DNA of 64,000 nucleotides from Heterocephalus glaber (GCF_000247695.1 NW_004624848.1:1441967-1505966), one strand, 5' to 3'. Counted from the stretch's first letter, positions 1 to 14,581 are shown. The notes: generated by a model from the sequence alone, not told the origin. Translations and numbers: made by a program.

Positions 1-1737
1 TTCCAGCTGCCCTTCCCCTGAAGATAGTCCTGGTCCTGATGGGAGGTGAAGATGACTCCAACTTACCCAGTACAGTGGTCTGGTGGTCTGGTGTCCTCTG
101 AATCTTTGTAGTGTGGAACCAGGTGGCTGTACAGAGAAGAGGACAGAAGAGCGGGAGTGGGGGTGTCCAGTGGATTGCTGCTGGGGCACAGGCTGATTTG
201 GCCTGTTCTGCGAGACCTTGGTATGGCGTCCCTCTAATGGTTTTTTTATTAAGTTGTAAGGCCACTTTAATAATACTCCTGTCCTAATAACTCACAACCA
301 TATAAAAATAACCCAATTTTAAACATAACATTTGTATTTTATTCCTTAATAAGTACAATGACAGAGTCATGGTATGTGTGTACCAGTTGAAACTGCAACT
401 TCTCATGCCTTGGTGTGAACTTAGACAACCTCATCTCATTTCCATTCCACACTTGCTTTCATGTGCTATTTGCTTTGAATTGGGAAACTGCTGAAAACCC
501 AGATTCCCAGGGATGTGGCATCATGGAAAGGAATTAAGTACAATGTTTGAACTGTGAGTTATCTAATAGCCTGTGAAATGTTTGACAAATGCTGGGGATT
601 TCTGGTCTTCCCTGGAAAATCTGAAATATAGTACCACACTTCAGTGTGGCCTGGGGACCCGAGACAATATTTCAGTAGGCATAATCAACATTTGCTTCAT
701 ATTCATCAGACCTGCCTTAATTTCAGTTATGTTATATATTTCACAGGATACTTTGCCCTGGAGTAAAGTCCTTTAGACCACCACTGACTTTAGACTGATT
801 GTATTGTTTAATTCTCCGATGGAAACTTCATTTGGCTTGTTCCTAACTTCTGAGAAAGAACTTCAATTCACCTCCCATGGACAAATGGCAGAAACTATTC
901 AGAACTATGCAAGGAGTTGGTATGAGACCTATAACTATCAAATTAAGCAGATCATTGGATTTTCCACTATACTATTTTTAATATAAGCCGCCAGGTCCCC
1001 GGTGAGGTATAGATGCCAGGCTGTGGCATACCTCAGCACCTTACTGCCACTACTTGGACTTATTTTCCAAGCTCAAAGTCATAAATGAGTATGTCTTCAC
1101 GTGAGCTCAGTTTTTCTGTCCTCCAATAAATCTACCCCTCCTCTTTCCTGAGTTTAACAAAATATGTTTCATTGCTTCTATAACGAAGAAAGAGTGAAAA
1201 ATCACATTTATATAAACAAATTATTGTTAAATAGCATGTTGGCTACATATGCATCCATGTTTATTCATGCATCATTGTTTCAGAGACTGCAGTTTAGAGG
1301 CAGATACCCTTGGAATGCCAAGGAAGCATGAGTCATGAGAGAATACTCTCAAGATTGTTTCTGCTCAATCCTTTCTAATTAGTAGTAGTTGGAAGAAGAG
1401 TTTACATTTGCTTTTTTTCCCCTTTTCATATATTTTATCATTGCTCAAAAATAAAAAGCTACATAAAATCAGAGAAAAATACTATTTTAATTCCTTTTTC
1501 TCATAAAAATAGTTCCACAAATAATGAAATATTGTCCAGTCTAAAAGATGAAAATTTACCAAACACTTCTTTTTCCATTTTTCTATCTTTGGCTAATCAC
1601 TGGAGGGAAGAATGAAGATTTTTGAATAATAAATCTAATATCTTCTTTCACATATGTGAAGAGGAGTTGGAAGATTTTGTTTGTTGAGATTTTATCCTAA
1701 TGCCTTTAGTTGAAAAAGTCAATACTTTTCCTTAGCA

Positions 1738-1754
1738 GTGTGTGTGTGTGTGTG
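1738..1754. repeat. (TG)n short tract
   Basis: Eight uninterrupted TG units. Confidence 0.9.
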
Positions 1755-1795
1755 ATTTTCTCTTTAAAACAATTAAACATGGTATTTGCTGCTAT

Positions 1796-2108
1796 TGTTG
1801 AGGATTGTCCCCTAGATGACAATATGTTAAAGGACTGATCTTCAGCTCCGTGCAACTGGGAATGGTGGAACTGTTGCAGGCCGGTGGGAGGATGTTAGGT
1901 CACGGGTGGGAGTGCAGAAGACAGTGAGGAGCCCAGGAATAGCCGGGCTCTCTGCTTCCCAGTTGCCATGCAACAGCCTGCTGCACTTCAGAAGCAACAG
2001 GGCCAATGGACCATGCGCTGAAACTTTGAAACCTTGAGCCAAAGGAAAACTTTCCTCCTTGTGAGCTGATTATGTCTGAGATTCGTGACAGTGACAGCAA
2101 TGTGATGA
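1796..2108 (+). mobile_element. Solo LTR, MT-like (ERVL-MaLR)
   Basis: The right half has the diagnostic order aaccttgagccaaaggaaaa, ctttcctccttgtgagctga, ttatgtctgagat, as in rodent MT LTRs (gagccaaaataaacc, cttttgtcaggtatt). No internal retroviral sequence is attached. Confidence 0.7.
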
Positions 2109-2239
2109 GCCCATTTGCCTTAGGTATTGACACAGATGTCAGGCAATTAGGCTCAGTTCTGGCTCTAGACTAATTGTGGTAATATGTGGATAATAGTAGG
2201 ATGTCACTAAGGTTATCTGAGTTAGTGCTTTTGCTGTTG

Positions 2240-2408
2240 CTTTTTCTTTTCTTTTCTTTTTTTTTGTTTGTTTGAGGTAGGGTCTCACTATGTAGCTCAG
2301 AAAGCCCTGAATTCACTAGCAGCTCAGGCTGGCCTCCAATTCATGGCAAACCTCCTGTCTCAGCTAATGGAGTGCTGGGATTACAGGTGTGCACCACCAG
2401 GGCCCAGC
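2240..2408 (-). repeat. B1-type SINE (7SL-derived), antisense
   Basis: A T-rich tract is followed by ggtctcactatgtagctcag, then ggctggcctccaattcatgg and gtgctgggattacaggtgtg. This is the reverse complement of a B1/Alu-like monomer, with the poly-A tail read as poly-T at its left. Confidence 0.9.
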
Positions 2409-4387
2409 TTAGGTTTACCTGAATAATAAACACACTCACACTCCTGGGAGCTTTTATCCACATTCATTTCCTTCTCATTATATGTAGATAACTATATCCC
2501 AGGCTGGGGGCAGCTTCAGACACTTCCTGGACTTCCTCTCAGCCCGGGCCAGGTGTGGAGCACCCCTCGCTGGCATGGGATGTCCGTGTCATGAGAGACA
2601 AGAGTGCAGGATCCCTGAAAAGGAATCCAATGTCCATAAAGCCCCATCTCAGAAGTGGAACGAGTTACTCCCACGTCTATTCCAGTGTCAAAAGCAAGCT
2701 GTGGGTCCTGGGCTGACGTTAGTGGATGGGAGACGTCCTCCTCCTCAGCCGGGAAGGCGAAGGGGAGACGGAATATGTGTTGAACAGTAATCCAATCTAC
2801 TGCCACCTGAGGTCTCGGCCACATCCACTAGCTGCCTTTGACATCCAGTAGTTCTTCACCTGTTCTGCAAAAAGAAATGCACAGTGAAGTTTCATTTAAT
2901 TGTGGGACCTGGAGCTAAGTCCAAGATGCCATGAGGTTGTCGGCATAAATTTTAATGACGTTCATTTATTTGGAGACCTACGGAGTAAGAAGAAAAGTTT
3001 TCTACCCACATATCCCTCCCAGATATAACTGTTGGGAAAAGTGGTTTAACCACAATAAGCACCCCATCTAAAAATGGGGAGAACAAAAGGCACAGGAGTC
3101 ACTGGCCTCAGCAGCTCTAAAATCCCACTGGGAAAGTGGAAGCATCTTGTTTTCCTGCAGCTTGGACTGTGTCTAAATTAGCTCCCAGCTTGGCTCCTGG
3201 GAGCGGCCCCGCTGTCCTGTCTATTTTTTCCCGGGTTTCTGGAGCCCCTTTCCGGTCAGTCTTCTCTGTATTCTGTTAGGTATGGAGGTTGATGCATTTG
3301 TAGTGGCCGAGCTGCTTCCCAAGGCTGTTTTTTGAACGTTTCTTAAACTGGCCGCCCAAGTGCAAGCATGAGCGAGGGGAATTCACAGTCCTTTTAACCC
3401 AGGCTGGCAATGCAGCTCTGTCTGAAACTTTGCTCACTTTTTTTAAAATTTCAAAGCTACAGTCAGAGCCAATTCTTTTTGAGCCACAGTCTCTCTCTTT
3501 CTAGACTTCATTACAATCGCTTGGGGGCATCAGACCTCCCAGGGCCACGCTCTTTACTTCTCAGCTATTTTACCCATCGGAAAGGAATGATTGGAGGCTT
3601 CAGTCATAAGTTTTAAGGAAATGTATAACTGTCATGCCTCGATTGTCTTGCTTAATGCACTGAAGTTTGGTTGTGCACATTAACCGACATCTACAGTTCC
3701 ACCAATTTGCTAAGATTCTTTCTTTGACTCTAAGACATGAGAGCCCTCTGCATCTTCTTGTCCTCCATAAAGCTGTAGGCTGCCTATATTCTTATACTTC
3801 TTACAAACAGCATGTTTCCTTTCTGAGCTTCCCCTTTCTTTTATTATCTTCACAAATGTAGCGATTGGCAACAACCTAATGCACCAGGTACAGTAAGCAC
3901 AGGCCCGGAAGCACAGGCACATACTTCAGTGGCAGGTGTGGCACAGTACACTGTGCTTACTCAGTGCCGCCCGTGGGCTGTCATTTCCCCAGACTCATTT
4001 CTTCATCATTGCTGTGAGAACTAGTCCAAGCAACAATATTTGTTAGCTTTCAGTAGATTTCTCTTCGTAACAGTTCTTAAGATTTCAAACTATCCATGGC
4101 TTACATTACAAATATTCCTACCCATGTACACTCGTTGCTGGTGGCTATGTGTTGTGTGCTGCCGGGGCACTCGGGGTATGAACTGGATCCAAGTGTTACT
4201 ACAAGTTGGTGGATACGTGGTGTTGATGTGTTTTAAAGTCCGGAATTGCCAGTCTCACTTCTGCACATGTCCCACTGGCCAAGGTAGGTCATAGAAGTAA
4301 GCCCAGCATTTGCAAGACAAGAAAATACATTTCTTTCCATGGAAAAAGAAAAGGTGACTGAATGTCTGTTAAATAATAACAGTTTAC

Positions 4388-4577
4388 CAACCAGGCACGG
4401 GGCGTACATCTGAAGCCCCAGCACTGTAATGGGCTGAAGCAGGAGGACTGCGAGTTCAAGTTCTACCTGGGCAATTTAGCAAGACCTTATCTCAAAACAA
4501 AAGAAAACAAATAACAAAAAGGACTTCCGATGTAGCTCAGTCCAGAGGCCCTGGGTTCAATCTTCAGTATCACAAAT
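4388..4577 (+). repeat. B1-ID composite SINE
   Basis: The left part is B1-like (aggcacggggcgtacatctg, gaagcaggaggactgcgagt). After an A-rich linker comes an ID part with gatgtagctcag and ccctgggttcaatc. An A/TAA-rich tail runs on to about 4626. Confidence 0.85.
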
Positions 4578-5455
4578 AATGACAGTAATAACAATAATAA
4601 ATTAGAATTTAGTAATAGTAATAAATCTACCATGCTTGCTCCCTTTTTATTGGTTTTTCTGTGGTGGGAAGGGGAAGACGCCATGGAGTTTCCTGCTAGG
4701 GCATCTCAACTACATGCCAGAACATCCCCGGAGTTCCTGGTGTTTGCAGAGCAGTTTTAATAATGTTCTGTTTACTGTTGAAATAAAACTGGAACATACC
4801 TACTTACTGGCTTCCATAAACATGGTTATTAGGTCAGCAGACTAACTTTGTTCCCTTTACCACATATCCTGAAGTAATTTCAGCAACTTAACAAGATGAA
4901 GGCTGATTTTCAATCCACATCGCAGTCTATGGTGGACCGATGTGCAGGAGGAAGGAGGGACATGGCATGGAGTGGGGTGAATGTTCCATGCAGTGATTCA
5001 GAAATCCTGCCCCTTCCTACCTTGTGGCTCCAAATTCAACATGTAGTCTTAACTGTTTTCAAATTTAAAAGGGCAGAAGGGACATAGAATGTTCACCACT
5101 GTGTAGGGATTTTACTTTTGTCTGCATGGCCCCAACCTAACTATAAATAAAAGTGGGAAATAGAGACCATCTATCTGGCAAGAAGGGTTGGTAAAGAACA
5201 CAATGATTTGTCTGTTACACAGAAAACTAAAATACATACATTCATAAATGTATGTCATGATACATGATGACAAATGACATGATGACACTGATGATTATAG
5301 TGATGTCATAGGTAAAGAATATAAAAATACCCCAAATTATGACACAAGTGTGTGATACAATATAGCCCGAAAACACCAAATCACACATAGACCGTCTAAG
5401 GTGACAAACTCACATAGTACTGATTATGAACCAGCAAAACTGATCCAATGAATGG

Positions 5456-5790
5456 TTAGTTTTCTATCACTGTGATAAAATACCAGAGATAAAAAACTTA
5501 TACAGAGGGAAGGCTTGCTTTACCTTACAGTTTTGGGGGTTCAGTCCATTGCTGGTTAGTCTCTTGGGCCTGTAGGGAGTCAGAACATCGAGGTGCAGAG
5601 TGCACAGTGCAGCGAAGCTGCTCACATCACTGCAGCTGGGAGAAAGACAGAGGAGGAACTGGAGGCTAATATTGCCCTCAAAGATGCAGCTCCGGGACCT
5701 AACTTTACCCCCAGCTAACTAACAATCATGCAATTACACCCCTTCCTAGGCTCTGTCTCTCCTCTCAGCCCCACCCCCAAATTTCCTTGG
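5456..5790 (-). mobile_element. Solo LTR, MaLR-like, antisense
   Basis: Opens with ttctatcactgtgataaaat and accagagat, then a T-rich part with cagttttgggggttcagtcc. These are the reverse complement of the 3' end of a MaLR LTR. Confidence 0.7.
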
Positions 5791-6897
5791 GTTCAAAGCC
5801 AAGCTGCTCTTTTTGTCTGAGCATCTCAAAGCCTAAATACCATGGGAGCAGAGTCAGCTTTTCCCGAAGGACAGTGGTTTTATGCCGAATAGAACTGTCC
5901 ATTCCTTTATCCAGAAAGCAGTTTTCATTGAGGATAAAGAGGATTCATCTTCAGTGTTCTCAGGAAGAGTATTAACTGCATAAGTCATAAGTCTTTGTAA
6001 ACCACGCAAATGTTAGATGTTGTCACTGCAGTAGTCCATGATACTTTCTGCTTTAATTCTGGCCCCTTCTTCCACACAATTCCTTCCTACTGGGAAGGTG
6101 GGTAGAGGCTGATGTGACAGCAAAAGTCTGGTGTCCATCCACAGGATGCACACACATTTACTTTAGGTTGATTTTATTAAAATCTGTTATAAGATTCTTA
6201 ATCACTGCTATATGTAAATAAACAAATTCTAGGAAAATCTCACTGGGTATTAATGGGCAGATTTGGAAATCAAACTAAAGTTTATCTAATCTTAATAATT
6301 CTTGAAACCCACTAACCAAAGTCTACCAATGTCATCGAAGGACAAAGAGCAGGGGTGATTTTCTGTAACTTGTTTGTGGTGGGTGTCTTGTCTTGTTCTG
6401 TTTGTTCCACTACTTGCACAGATTGCAAATCCCACTCAGAAGAAAAGAGGAATCAAGACTTGGTTCTTAAAGGGACAGAGTTTATGCTAATTAACTACAC
6501 ACTACTTCTAGGCTGTTGGGTGTGCAAAGTGGTGATGACTTAGTGAACAGATGTTGTAAGGAAACAGACAAGACGGGTCTTAAGAGGGTGGTTGGTTAAA
6601 GGGATTTTCCACCACGTGGTCTCCTGGAGAAACTTTGATACCGAGGGTCGGGTCACCCTCTCTCTCGAAGGCTGACCTCAGGGGGAACAGTAGCGGCATG
6701 GGCATTACTAAGTGGGGTCTGCTCGGGGGGCCACACTTGTCCTCTGTGTCTGTCATTCTGGACTCCAGGTCTGTGGCTCCATTTTGCCAATTCTTGGATA
6801 ACTGATGACAAAGGTATTTTGTCAGAATAACCATTACATACTTTTCCATGGAGGATACTTTCTGTAGGTATAAAAATAAGATTTTAGCAGTGTCTTC

Positions 6898-7045
6898 AGC
6901 AAGGCATAGTGGTGCCTCAGGTTATAATTCCAGCTACTGGAGAGGCTGAGTCAGGAGAATAGCAAGTTCGAGGTCAGTCCTGGCAACTGAGACCCTGCGG
7001 TAAAAGGAAGGGAGCAGAAGAAAAGCAGCGAAAAGCAAAATATTC
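6898..7045 (+). repeat. B1-like SINE
   Basis: B1 landmarks are visible in order: caaggcatagtggtgcct, attccagctactggagaggc, tgagtcaggagaatagcaag, and an A-rich tail. No clear ID half follows. Confidence 0.75.
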
Positions 7046-10000
7046 ATACTTCGTCTTCACTCCTATATTACCCACATATAAGCCTCTATATCCCATTTCT
7101 CTGTTTCTGAATTTCTTCTCTCCAGGCCCCTCACCAGCTGGCCAGCGTGTCAGTAACTAGCTAAAATGTGTAAATGTGTACACTCCTCCCTGCCTACCTC
7201 CCAGTCCTTGCATGCAGTAGAGATCCCATGAGCTCCACCCATTGGAGGAGCCCCAGCATCCCTGCTCCTATCTGCATCGCTCCCCCCAGCCTTTCTCTTG
7301 CCAGAATCCTCACACTGACAAAGCTTCACCCTCACCAGGGCCTCTCTCGGGCACCTGCTGGTGGCATCTCAGAGTGTGAGCTGCCTCCCTATTTCAGGGG
7401 CCCTCTGTGAACCTCACATCCCTTGGGGTGGGGTTGACTTTGCCAGTCAGACCTTGAGTGATGTGTTCACATATCCCCTTCTTCCTGCTCCCTCTGTTCA
7501 CTTCTGAGCCAACTGTGCCCAACTAGCAGATTGCAGCTCAGAGTTAGAATGCAAGGCATTTGTCAGAGGGCATACATGTGAAGAACAGGGAGAAGAGGAT
7601 GGACAGGCCTGGTGCCTTCAGGCCGCCATGTTGGTCTGTGGAAAGAGAAAGGGAGGCTGGGTTTCCTCTGGCCTGTGCACTGCTATGAGAAAGTGGGCCC
7701 AGTGGCGAAACCCGGCTCGTCCTCTGGAAGAGCTCCTCCTCATCCTGCGGGAATGGCCCAGCCCCAGCATCCCAGCCACCTTTGGTCTCTCGATGGGAGG
7801 ATGCTAGGAAGAGGGCAGCTCAGTGTGAATGCCACAGGATCAAAACGGGCCGCCAGAAGCTAGGGGCGTAGAAGCAGGGAGCTGGGTGGTGTGTGACCAG
7901 GGCTTTTCCAGGTATCCTGATGCTTTTACCTCAAAGACAGGAGGAATAAAGCAGAGCTGGAACTGGCTTTGTGAAGCAAGAGCACCTCTCACGTCAGAAG
8001 AGGGGAAAGTTTGGTCCTTTTTCTCACCATAGAGTGACCTTTTCTTATTTGTGCATCGTCCATGACAGGGAGGCAATAGAGTATCTGCTAGCAAACTGCT
8101 TCTCATTGTCTCATAACCCTGATGACAAAAGGCATAGCCTTCCACTGTCTTCGTGATCCACTAACAAGTTTTTAGTTATTACTTCACTGACAGGCAACGC
8201 AGGCAGCCACAGCTACTTTCCAGCCCTCCCCAGGCCACGCCTCAGCTCATGTTCCGCCCTCCTGTCACTGACACATGCCCATGCCACAGCTGCCTGGGGC
8301 TCCTCAATCTCTACTGATTTAACCTGAAGCATTAACTTCAATAGGAAATCACATACAAGTCACATGTATGTGCGCAGCTACAGTAAATGTGCTGACAGGG
8401 CAGTGAGTGACACCCACATCCTGCTGAAGATGAACTGTGGCCCCCAAATTTTGAAATGCCCTAAAACCACCCCATTTACATAAGATATAAGCTAGATGGA
8501 ACTCTTCCTGTCTACAACCACAACCTTAAAAATTCACAGCATGTTTCCAAGAACAAGTTAGACATTTAAACAACCTCGTGTAAACCAGCAACAAAAAACA
8601 GAACTTACCCCACTACGTTCTAGAAAAGAATGAACTGTTCCTCTGGCCTGGAGGTGACATTAAAAACTTAAAATCACAGAAAAAGATAGATTAGAATATA
8701 CATCAAAATAAGGTAGGCAAAACTTAATCCATGCATATAGCAGGCAGTAATTTATTGGAATAGTGTATTCATTTTTCCAATTATATGATATTTGTCCAAT
8801 TTGTATTTTAAAAAAAATGCATTGTATTTTGTTTTATTTTGTCATTCTACATAAAAAGTAAGGTTAGTATCTAGTTTCACTTTCATAATCCTCTTTTATT
8901 TCTCTTGAAGAAGGTCCTACATTGTATAAGCCCTATGCCTGCACAAAATCCACATCCATTTCTGTTTATGCTATTCTTTATATATGTTATTATCATGTAG
9001 ATATCATATACAGGAGTAAAAACATTTAAATATCAATATGAAGTATTATTTGTGCTTTAAAAAGTCAAAATAAATGTACATCATAAATGACAATATAAAT
9101 GATAGCACGTTGAAATAAAATTCAAAATTTAAGATTACCTCATGTATTTTTATACAGAGAGATTCTTAGGCCTTTTTCCATGTACTAAACAGTATGTGTT
9201 GTTAATGAGGGCACTTATAGACGTTCAATTGCAATAAAGTACAAAACCAAAAGACTGAAAATCAGTGGAGCTAGTTTCTAGTCTCATTACTACTGCACAT
9301 TAAGTTTCTCCTCCTCCTCCTGTTCACCCTCCTCCTCTTCCTTCTTCCTTTGACCAAGACCTTCTAGTCAGTCTTTTTATATGAAAAATTAGGTTGGACA
9401 AACCTTCTTGCTGTTCTAAAATTGTAGGAAAATCATCACCACTTTTACAAAATATTTAAAAGTAGCCATTACAAAATACATCCTGATTTGCACTGCGACA
9501 CAAAATCCAATGAAAAAGTTGAGTAAATGCTTAATGTTATCAGTCAGTATCAATTTTAACTAGCTTCAATTGAGATATATCTCAAAAATTTTTCAATTGG
9601 TTCAAGATGACTACTTTTTTTAGAAAGATAGCAAGAATAGTTGGAATTACCTGAGTCAACTGAACTCTATATTAGCGGTAACATAGATTGAAATAATGGT
9701 GACTTTAATAAGATAGAAGTTTTTTCATAAAAAACAGATCCAGTGGCAAGCAGGTCAGGGTTAGTATGGAAGTTCTGTGATGTCCTTACACACCTAGCTT
9801 CCTTCTTGCTTCTTCTATTCCTTCTTAGTGATACCTATGACCCAGAATGGCTGCAGGAGCTCTAGCCAACATACTTGCATTTCACGTGACCCGAAGGAAG
9901 AAAATTCAGAAATCATATATAGATATAAACATAGTATATTTTTAACTATATTTTCTAGAAGTAGCATGCAACACTTTCACTAAAATTTAGTCATTTGACC

Positions 10001-13000
10001 ATAAATAGCTACAAAAGAGAATGGGAAACATTCTCACTTTTCCCTGAACTGCAATATCAAGATTGCTAGTGTGAAGAAAGCACAGGAGAGTATGTTAGGA
10101 TACTGCTAAGAATCTCTACCATAACACACCTATCTCCTGTTCTAAGAATTTATTGCAATTGTCATTCCTCATTTCCAATGATTTGTTTAGGTTCAGGTCT
10201 TTATGCTTTGCTCCTATCGTGTTTTTTGTGATTTCTGCTCCATGGCTTTAATCGGTTTTTGGTTTTGTTTTTTTCTGTTTCCAAAAAGAATACCTGGTGA
10301 CTCATTTGGACATCTGCCTTACTGCTAACTTGGCTGCTTTCCAGTTCTACCTCCCAAATCATGGCCCCACTTCGGCTCAGTCACTTGAGCTATATTCATG
10401 TGACCCAGAGTCCAAATCTGAGCCCAGCTTAGGTGGTTACTATGTCAGCCTGCACCTAACCCTGGCCCCTTCTCTTCCAGGAGAGTTTATCCACTCAGGG
10501 TCCAAGCTTTTACAACGAAGACTTGAACCCTATGGAATAACCATTTGTAACAAGTTTCACTTGAGTATAGCTTTTTATTTTTCAGAGCAATTGCTTGTTG
10601 ACTATATTAACTTGTGCATTCATTCAGTTGTCAGCCAAAATTTATACTGACTCCCATGCACTGTGTTTTGCATAGCAGAGGATTCTTTCTTCTTTCATAT
10701 TGTCATAGTTTTCCAAAATACACTCTCAAAACCTAGCAATAAAAGGGATTATTCGTGATAACTTCTTTCCCACCAGAACATTTTGCCATGTAAAACAAGG
10801 GATCACTGTGTGCTTTCACAATGCCCTCTCAGTCTAATATTTCAAGACAGTTACAGCACATTTCCTTATTTATCTCCCTGACTCTTTCAACTGCTGGGCT
10901 TCAGTTGTTGGCAGGTATACTTTGGCACTTTTCCGTGGATATTCTTATACACCTTCCAGCAGGAATAGCTTCAAAGAATTAGTCTATTTACTGTTACTGA
11001 TTATGCAACACATCATTTCTGACAGCCATAACACAACTTCCTGGAATTAGGAGAACATGCTGTTCTTAACTGGCAGTTGGTAGAAGAATTGTAAAAACAA
11101 CTTCCCAAGAAATGTTTATCATAAATTAAAAACTATTTAAGCTGTTCTTTTTATCAAATTCTATCTAAATATATTTCAACAATATAGAAGATGCAGTGAT
11201 AGAATACTTTTTCAGGAAAGAAAATGACTCAGTGGTAGTCCTTAATTTCAGTGAGATCAATTTCCTAGCAATAAGGTCAAATTCTTGGCAAGTCAGTGAA
11301 TGTGTGAATTTTGATATGAGTTCCTAACCAAATATAGGGGTCAAAAGGTAAAGAGTAACATTATCTTATGGAAGGGGCTTAATTTTATTGCCTGAAAACC
11401 CAAATAATTAATTTAGCATGTTTTATTCTTGCTCTATCAGCCTAAATTTAGAAAATTAGATTGAACATAAAAATTACTTCTTGAAAATTCCTCTCTTTTC
11501 CTGATTTTCCTTTATCCTCAAAGGTCATCAAACAATAGTCTATACATTTTTCATGCAGTTTCTTTATCCTTTGTTTGTTTCTGTCACTCTTGCAACTTGG
11601 CATATGGTATGACCACAGATCGCTAAGGTAGGACAACCTGTTCTGTAGGGGGAAATAAATTCCCAAATCATGGTGAATTCACAAGTGCTAGCACAGAAAG
11701 AGAGAGAGAGAGAGAGAGTCTTGTGTGCGGAATTCTAGAGCAAGTCAAAAAGTCAATGACTCTCCAGGGCAGCTCACTTCCAAGTGAGTCAGGGGTCCAG
11801 ACTGGTGCTATCTTGTGGCCCAGCATTTACAGACTTAGCCACCACAGTCATCGTGGTTGGAAAAGAGCATGCAGGAAGATCATGCAGAGTATTTTCCTTC
11901 CCTCCATCCAAAACTGACAAGCAGAATTTATTTTTACTCACAGCTCATTTGTTCTAAGCAGTCACGTGATTCTCCCTGTTTGTAAGATGGCTGGTAGGTG
12001 TGGTGCTGCCCAATGGTCAAGGAAAAAAACTGGATGTCAAGCAGTGTTAGGAATGTTCACCAGACTCCATGTGGAAACAGTGCTGTTTATTTTTAAAATA
12101 TAACTGTTCCTTAAAGCCTTACATTCACTGATTGTATGGTTCTTTCCTTGTATTTATTATTTTTCCAAAATTTGTATATTCCATCAGTTCCTTTGGAGCC
12201 TTTAGCCAGCATTGCACACAACTTTTTTAAAGTAACGATTTACCTTGGCCTTTATGGTCAGTACCTCAATGAATTCTTCTAGACCTCTCTCTGGCTCCTC
12301 ATTTTCCACCAGCTGGCTGTGACTTAGTGTCTCTAGTTCCTGAAAAGAACTGAAGTTCTGGACCCTCACACTCAAGAAGGACCCTGTTTACATGAACAGA
12401 AATTAGTCTTGTGCTGTCATCATTAATGTCGCTTCACTTTCCCTGGGGACTGCAGCCCAAGCAACCATTTACTTGGTTCAGAACTGCCTAAAAGCATTAA
12501 CAGTTGTAACCCCATGATTCTTTGAATCCCACTGTTCAAAGTCCTCTCAGTGCTGCTTTCTGCAGTCTTGGTCTGCTATGTGTGGTCATTATCCAGTCTT
12601 AATCCAGTTCCTGCACCAAAAGATCCAATTGACACCTAACTTCTCATTGCCAGTGGATTCCAACTTCACCTCCTCCCACTTCAAGACACTGCTGAACCTG
12701 TGTGGAAATAGGGTTCTTCCCTACACAGGGAGCACTAAACCCAGTTTTGCCACACAGTGTTAGTAATATTTGGGCGCCAGGTCTGCATTTATTTCTTACC
12801 TGGCTTCTGCTCCTTTGCTTAATTGATTTAGGTCAGACCATTGTTTAAAATATCCTCTCTTTTCCTAATTTTGATATTTTAATTTTACTGCTGACTCCCT
12901 CTTTTACTATTGCTATGATTATCATCTTTGATCTACACTCCCTAGCCAAGAGTCCATCCAGCCCACCCTCAGCTGTCTGATTGCCAGAACTGGAGCTAGA

Positions 13001-13237
13001 ATCTGCCGTCTCAGACACCCGCTTTCCTAAGAGAGGAGCACAGAGTGTTTATTGGCGTCCTTGTCCTCACTTTTCTCCAGGCTGCTCAAGAGTAGGTGGG
13101 TCTCAGAAATTCATGAGAACCAGAATGAAATCCAGAAGCAGAGAATGGGACCTTCATTGGAAACAGGACTTCTGCAGGTAGACAAGGATCAAGAAGAAAT
13201 TAATCTGGATTAGGATGGTGGAGTGCAGTGGCTGGTG
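7046..13237. other. Mostly single-copy intergenic DNA
   Basis: I see no repeat of a kind I can name apart from short pyrimidine tracts (about 9306-9352) and a (GA)n run. AT-rich from 8.4 to 12.9 kb. The longest open frame is 117 codons at 10297-10650, with no recognised domain. Confidence 0.4.
11700..11718. repeat. (GA)n short tract
   Basis: Nine to ten uninterrupted GA units. Confidence 0.9.
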
Positions 13238-13510
13238 TCTGTAGAAGGAGAAGAGGACACAGCAAGAAGGAGGTCACCACAGACAACAGAGACCGACAGA
13301 GAGCAGAAGACGCGGTGACACAACTGCAAGCCCAGGCCAGAGGAGGCCCAGGAGCCGCTGAAAGCTAGGGAAGGGCCAGGATGTGTGCTTCTCTGACACC
13401 TTCAGGTGGGCAATGTCTCTGCTGACACCTTGAATTAGGGCCTGGACTTCAGGACAGGGAACAAGTTTCTGTTGTGTTAGGCCACTTGTTCTAGTAACTT
13501 CTTACATCAG
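13238..13510 (+). mobile_element. MLT1-like LTR fragment
   Basis: The order gagaagaggacacagcaaga, tgacaccttgaattagggcc, tggacttcaggacagggaac and aagtttctgttgtgttaggc follows the 3' half of MLT1 LTRs. Confidence 0.6.
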
Positions 13511-14581
13511 TTAGCTAAACTAGAAGAACTGAAATTATCCCCCATGTCCTGTCACACCCCCACCCCTTGTTCCAGAGCCAGCTTTGCCTGCTGACCAAAT
13601 GCCAGCTCCTGAAGTTGTGGGAAGTAGAGTGATTGCAAGGCTGCTAAATAATGTGAGGAGGCAGGCTCTTGGGTTCACACCTGCCTCCGTGAGGAGAGGA
13701 CTTCGGGACATTTATGAGGACAGGGACCGTGTGCAGTGTGGGGAAGCTGACGGGAGGTACAGCCAGAGGAGGTCGCAGATGCAGAATCAGATTCCTGGTG
13801 CTCACGGAACTTGTGTTCCAAACATGGCAGCCTTGTCAGGCTCCGTGGGTGGAGTTCTTGGTCCCCTGGTGCCAAAAGGTCACACTGGACACCTCTGAAG
13901 CCCCAGCTCAAGCGCTTGGTGGTTTCAATATGTTTGAGCTGGACAAGGATATTGCCAACTCCTAAAAACAACGCAACAAAACAAAAACTCAAACAATCAT
14001 TACCAAGGTAACTACACATCAGGAGTGTTGTCGTGGAAAAACTAGCAGGGTCTAACTCCTTATCGTTTAGTTAAAGGACTTCTAAAATCAGTGTTAAAAG
14101 CAAGCAACTAAATCCAAACCAAGCTATCTGGGCTTATTCAGATTTTCTCTTAGTTTCAAAAGAAAGCCTGGCTCTTTGGTTTTTAGACTTTGACAAAGGA
14201 GGGCAAATGGCCAAGTCTCTTACAGAAGAAAAACAATTCATTAATTTTGTTTCAGGAACTTTTTTGCCTGCACATGGTTAGATTTTGCCTTGTGATATAT
14301 TTATGCAAGTCCTCTCCTTGTCCTGTACAACAGCACATAATTTCTCTGCAAGCAAATCCACGTTTTTTACTTTCTCTTATTCATTATGCATATAACAGGC
14401 TTATGAATTAAGCTGACATCATTAAAATTAACTGTGATTTGTTAATAGGTTTGTAATAGATATATCTGTAGACTATGAAAGGTTGAATAATCTAGTTGGC
14501 AAAATACAAACATCAGCCTCATTTCAGATCTGTACACCAAGGACAGTGCTTTTGCAGGGGCTTGTTTGTTTCTTCAAGAAA

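Noticed and set aside
13584..13898. 104-codon open frame right of the MLT1 fragment
   Set aside because: Alternative frames of similar length overlap it on both strands, and the translation shows no known domain.
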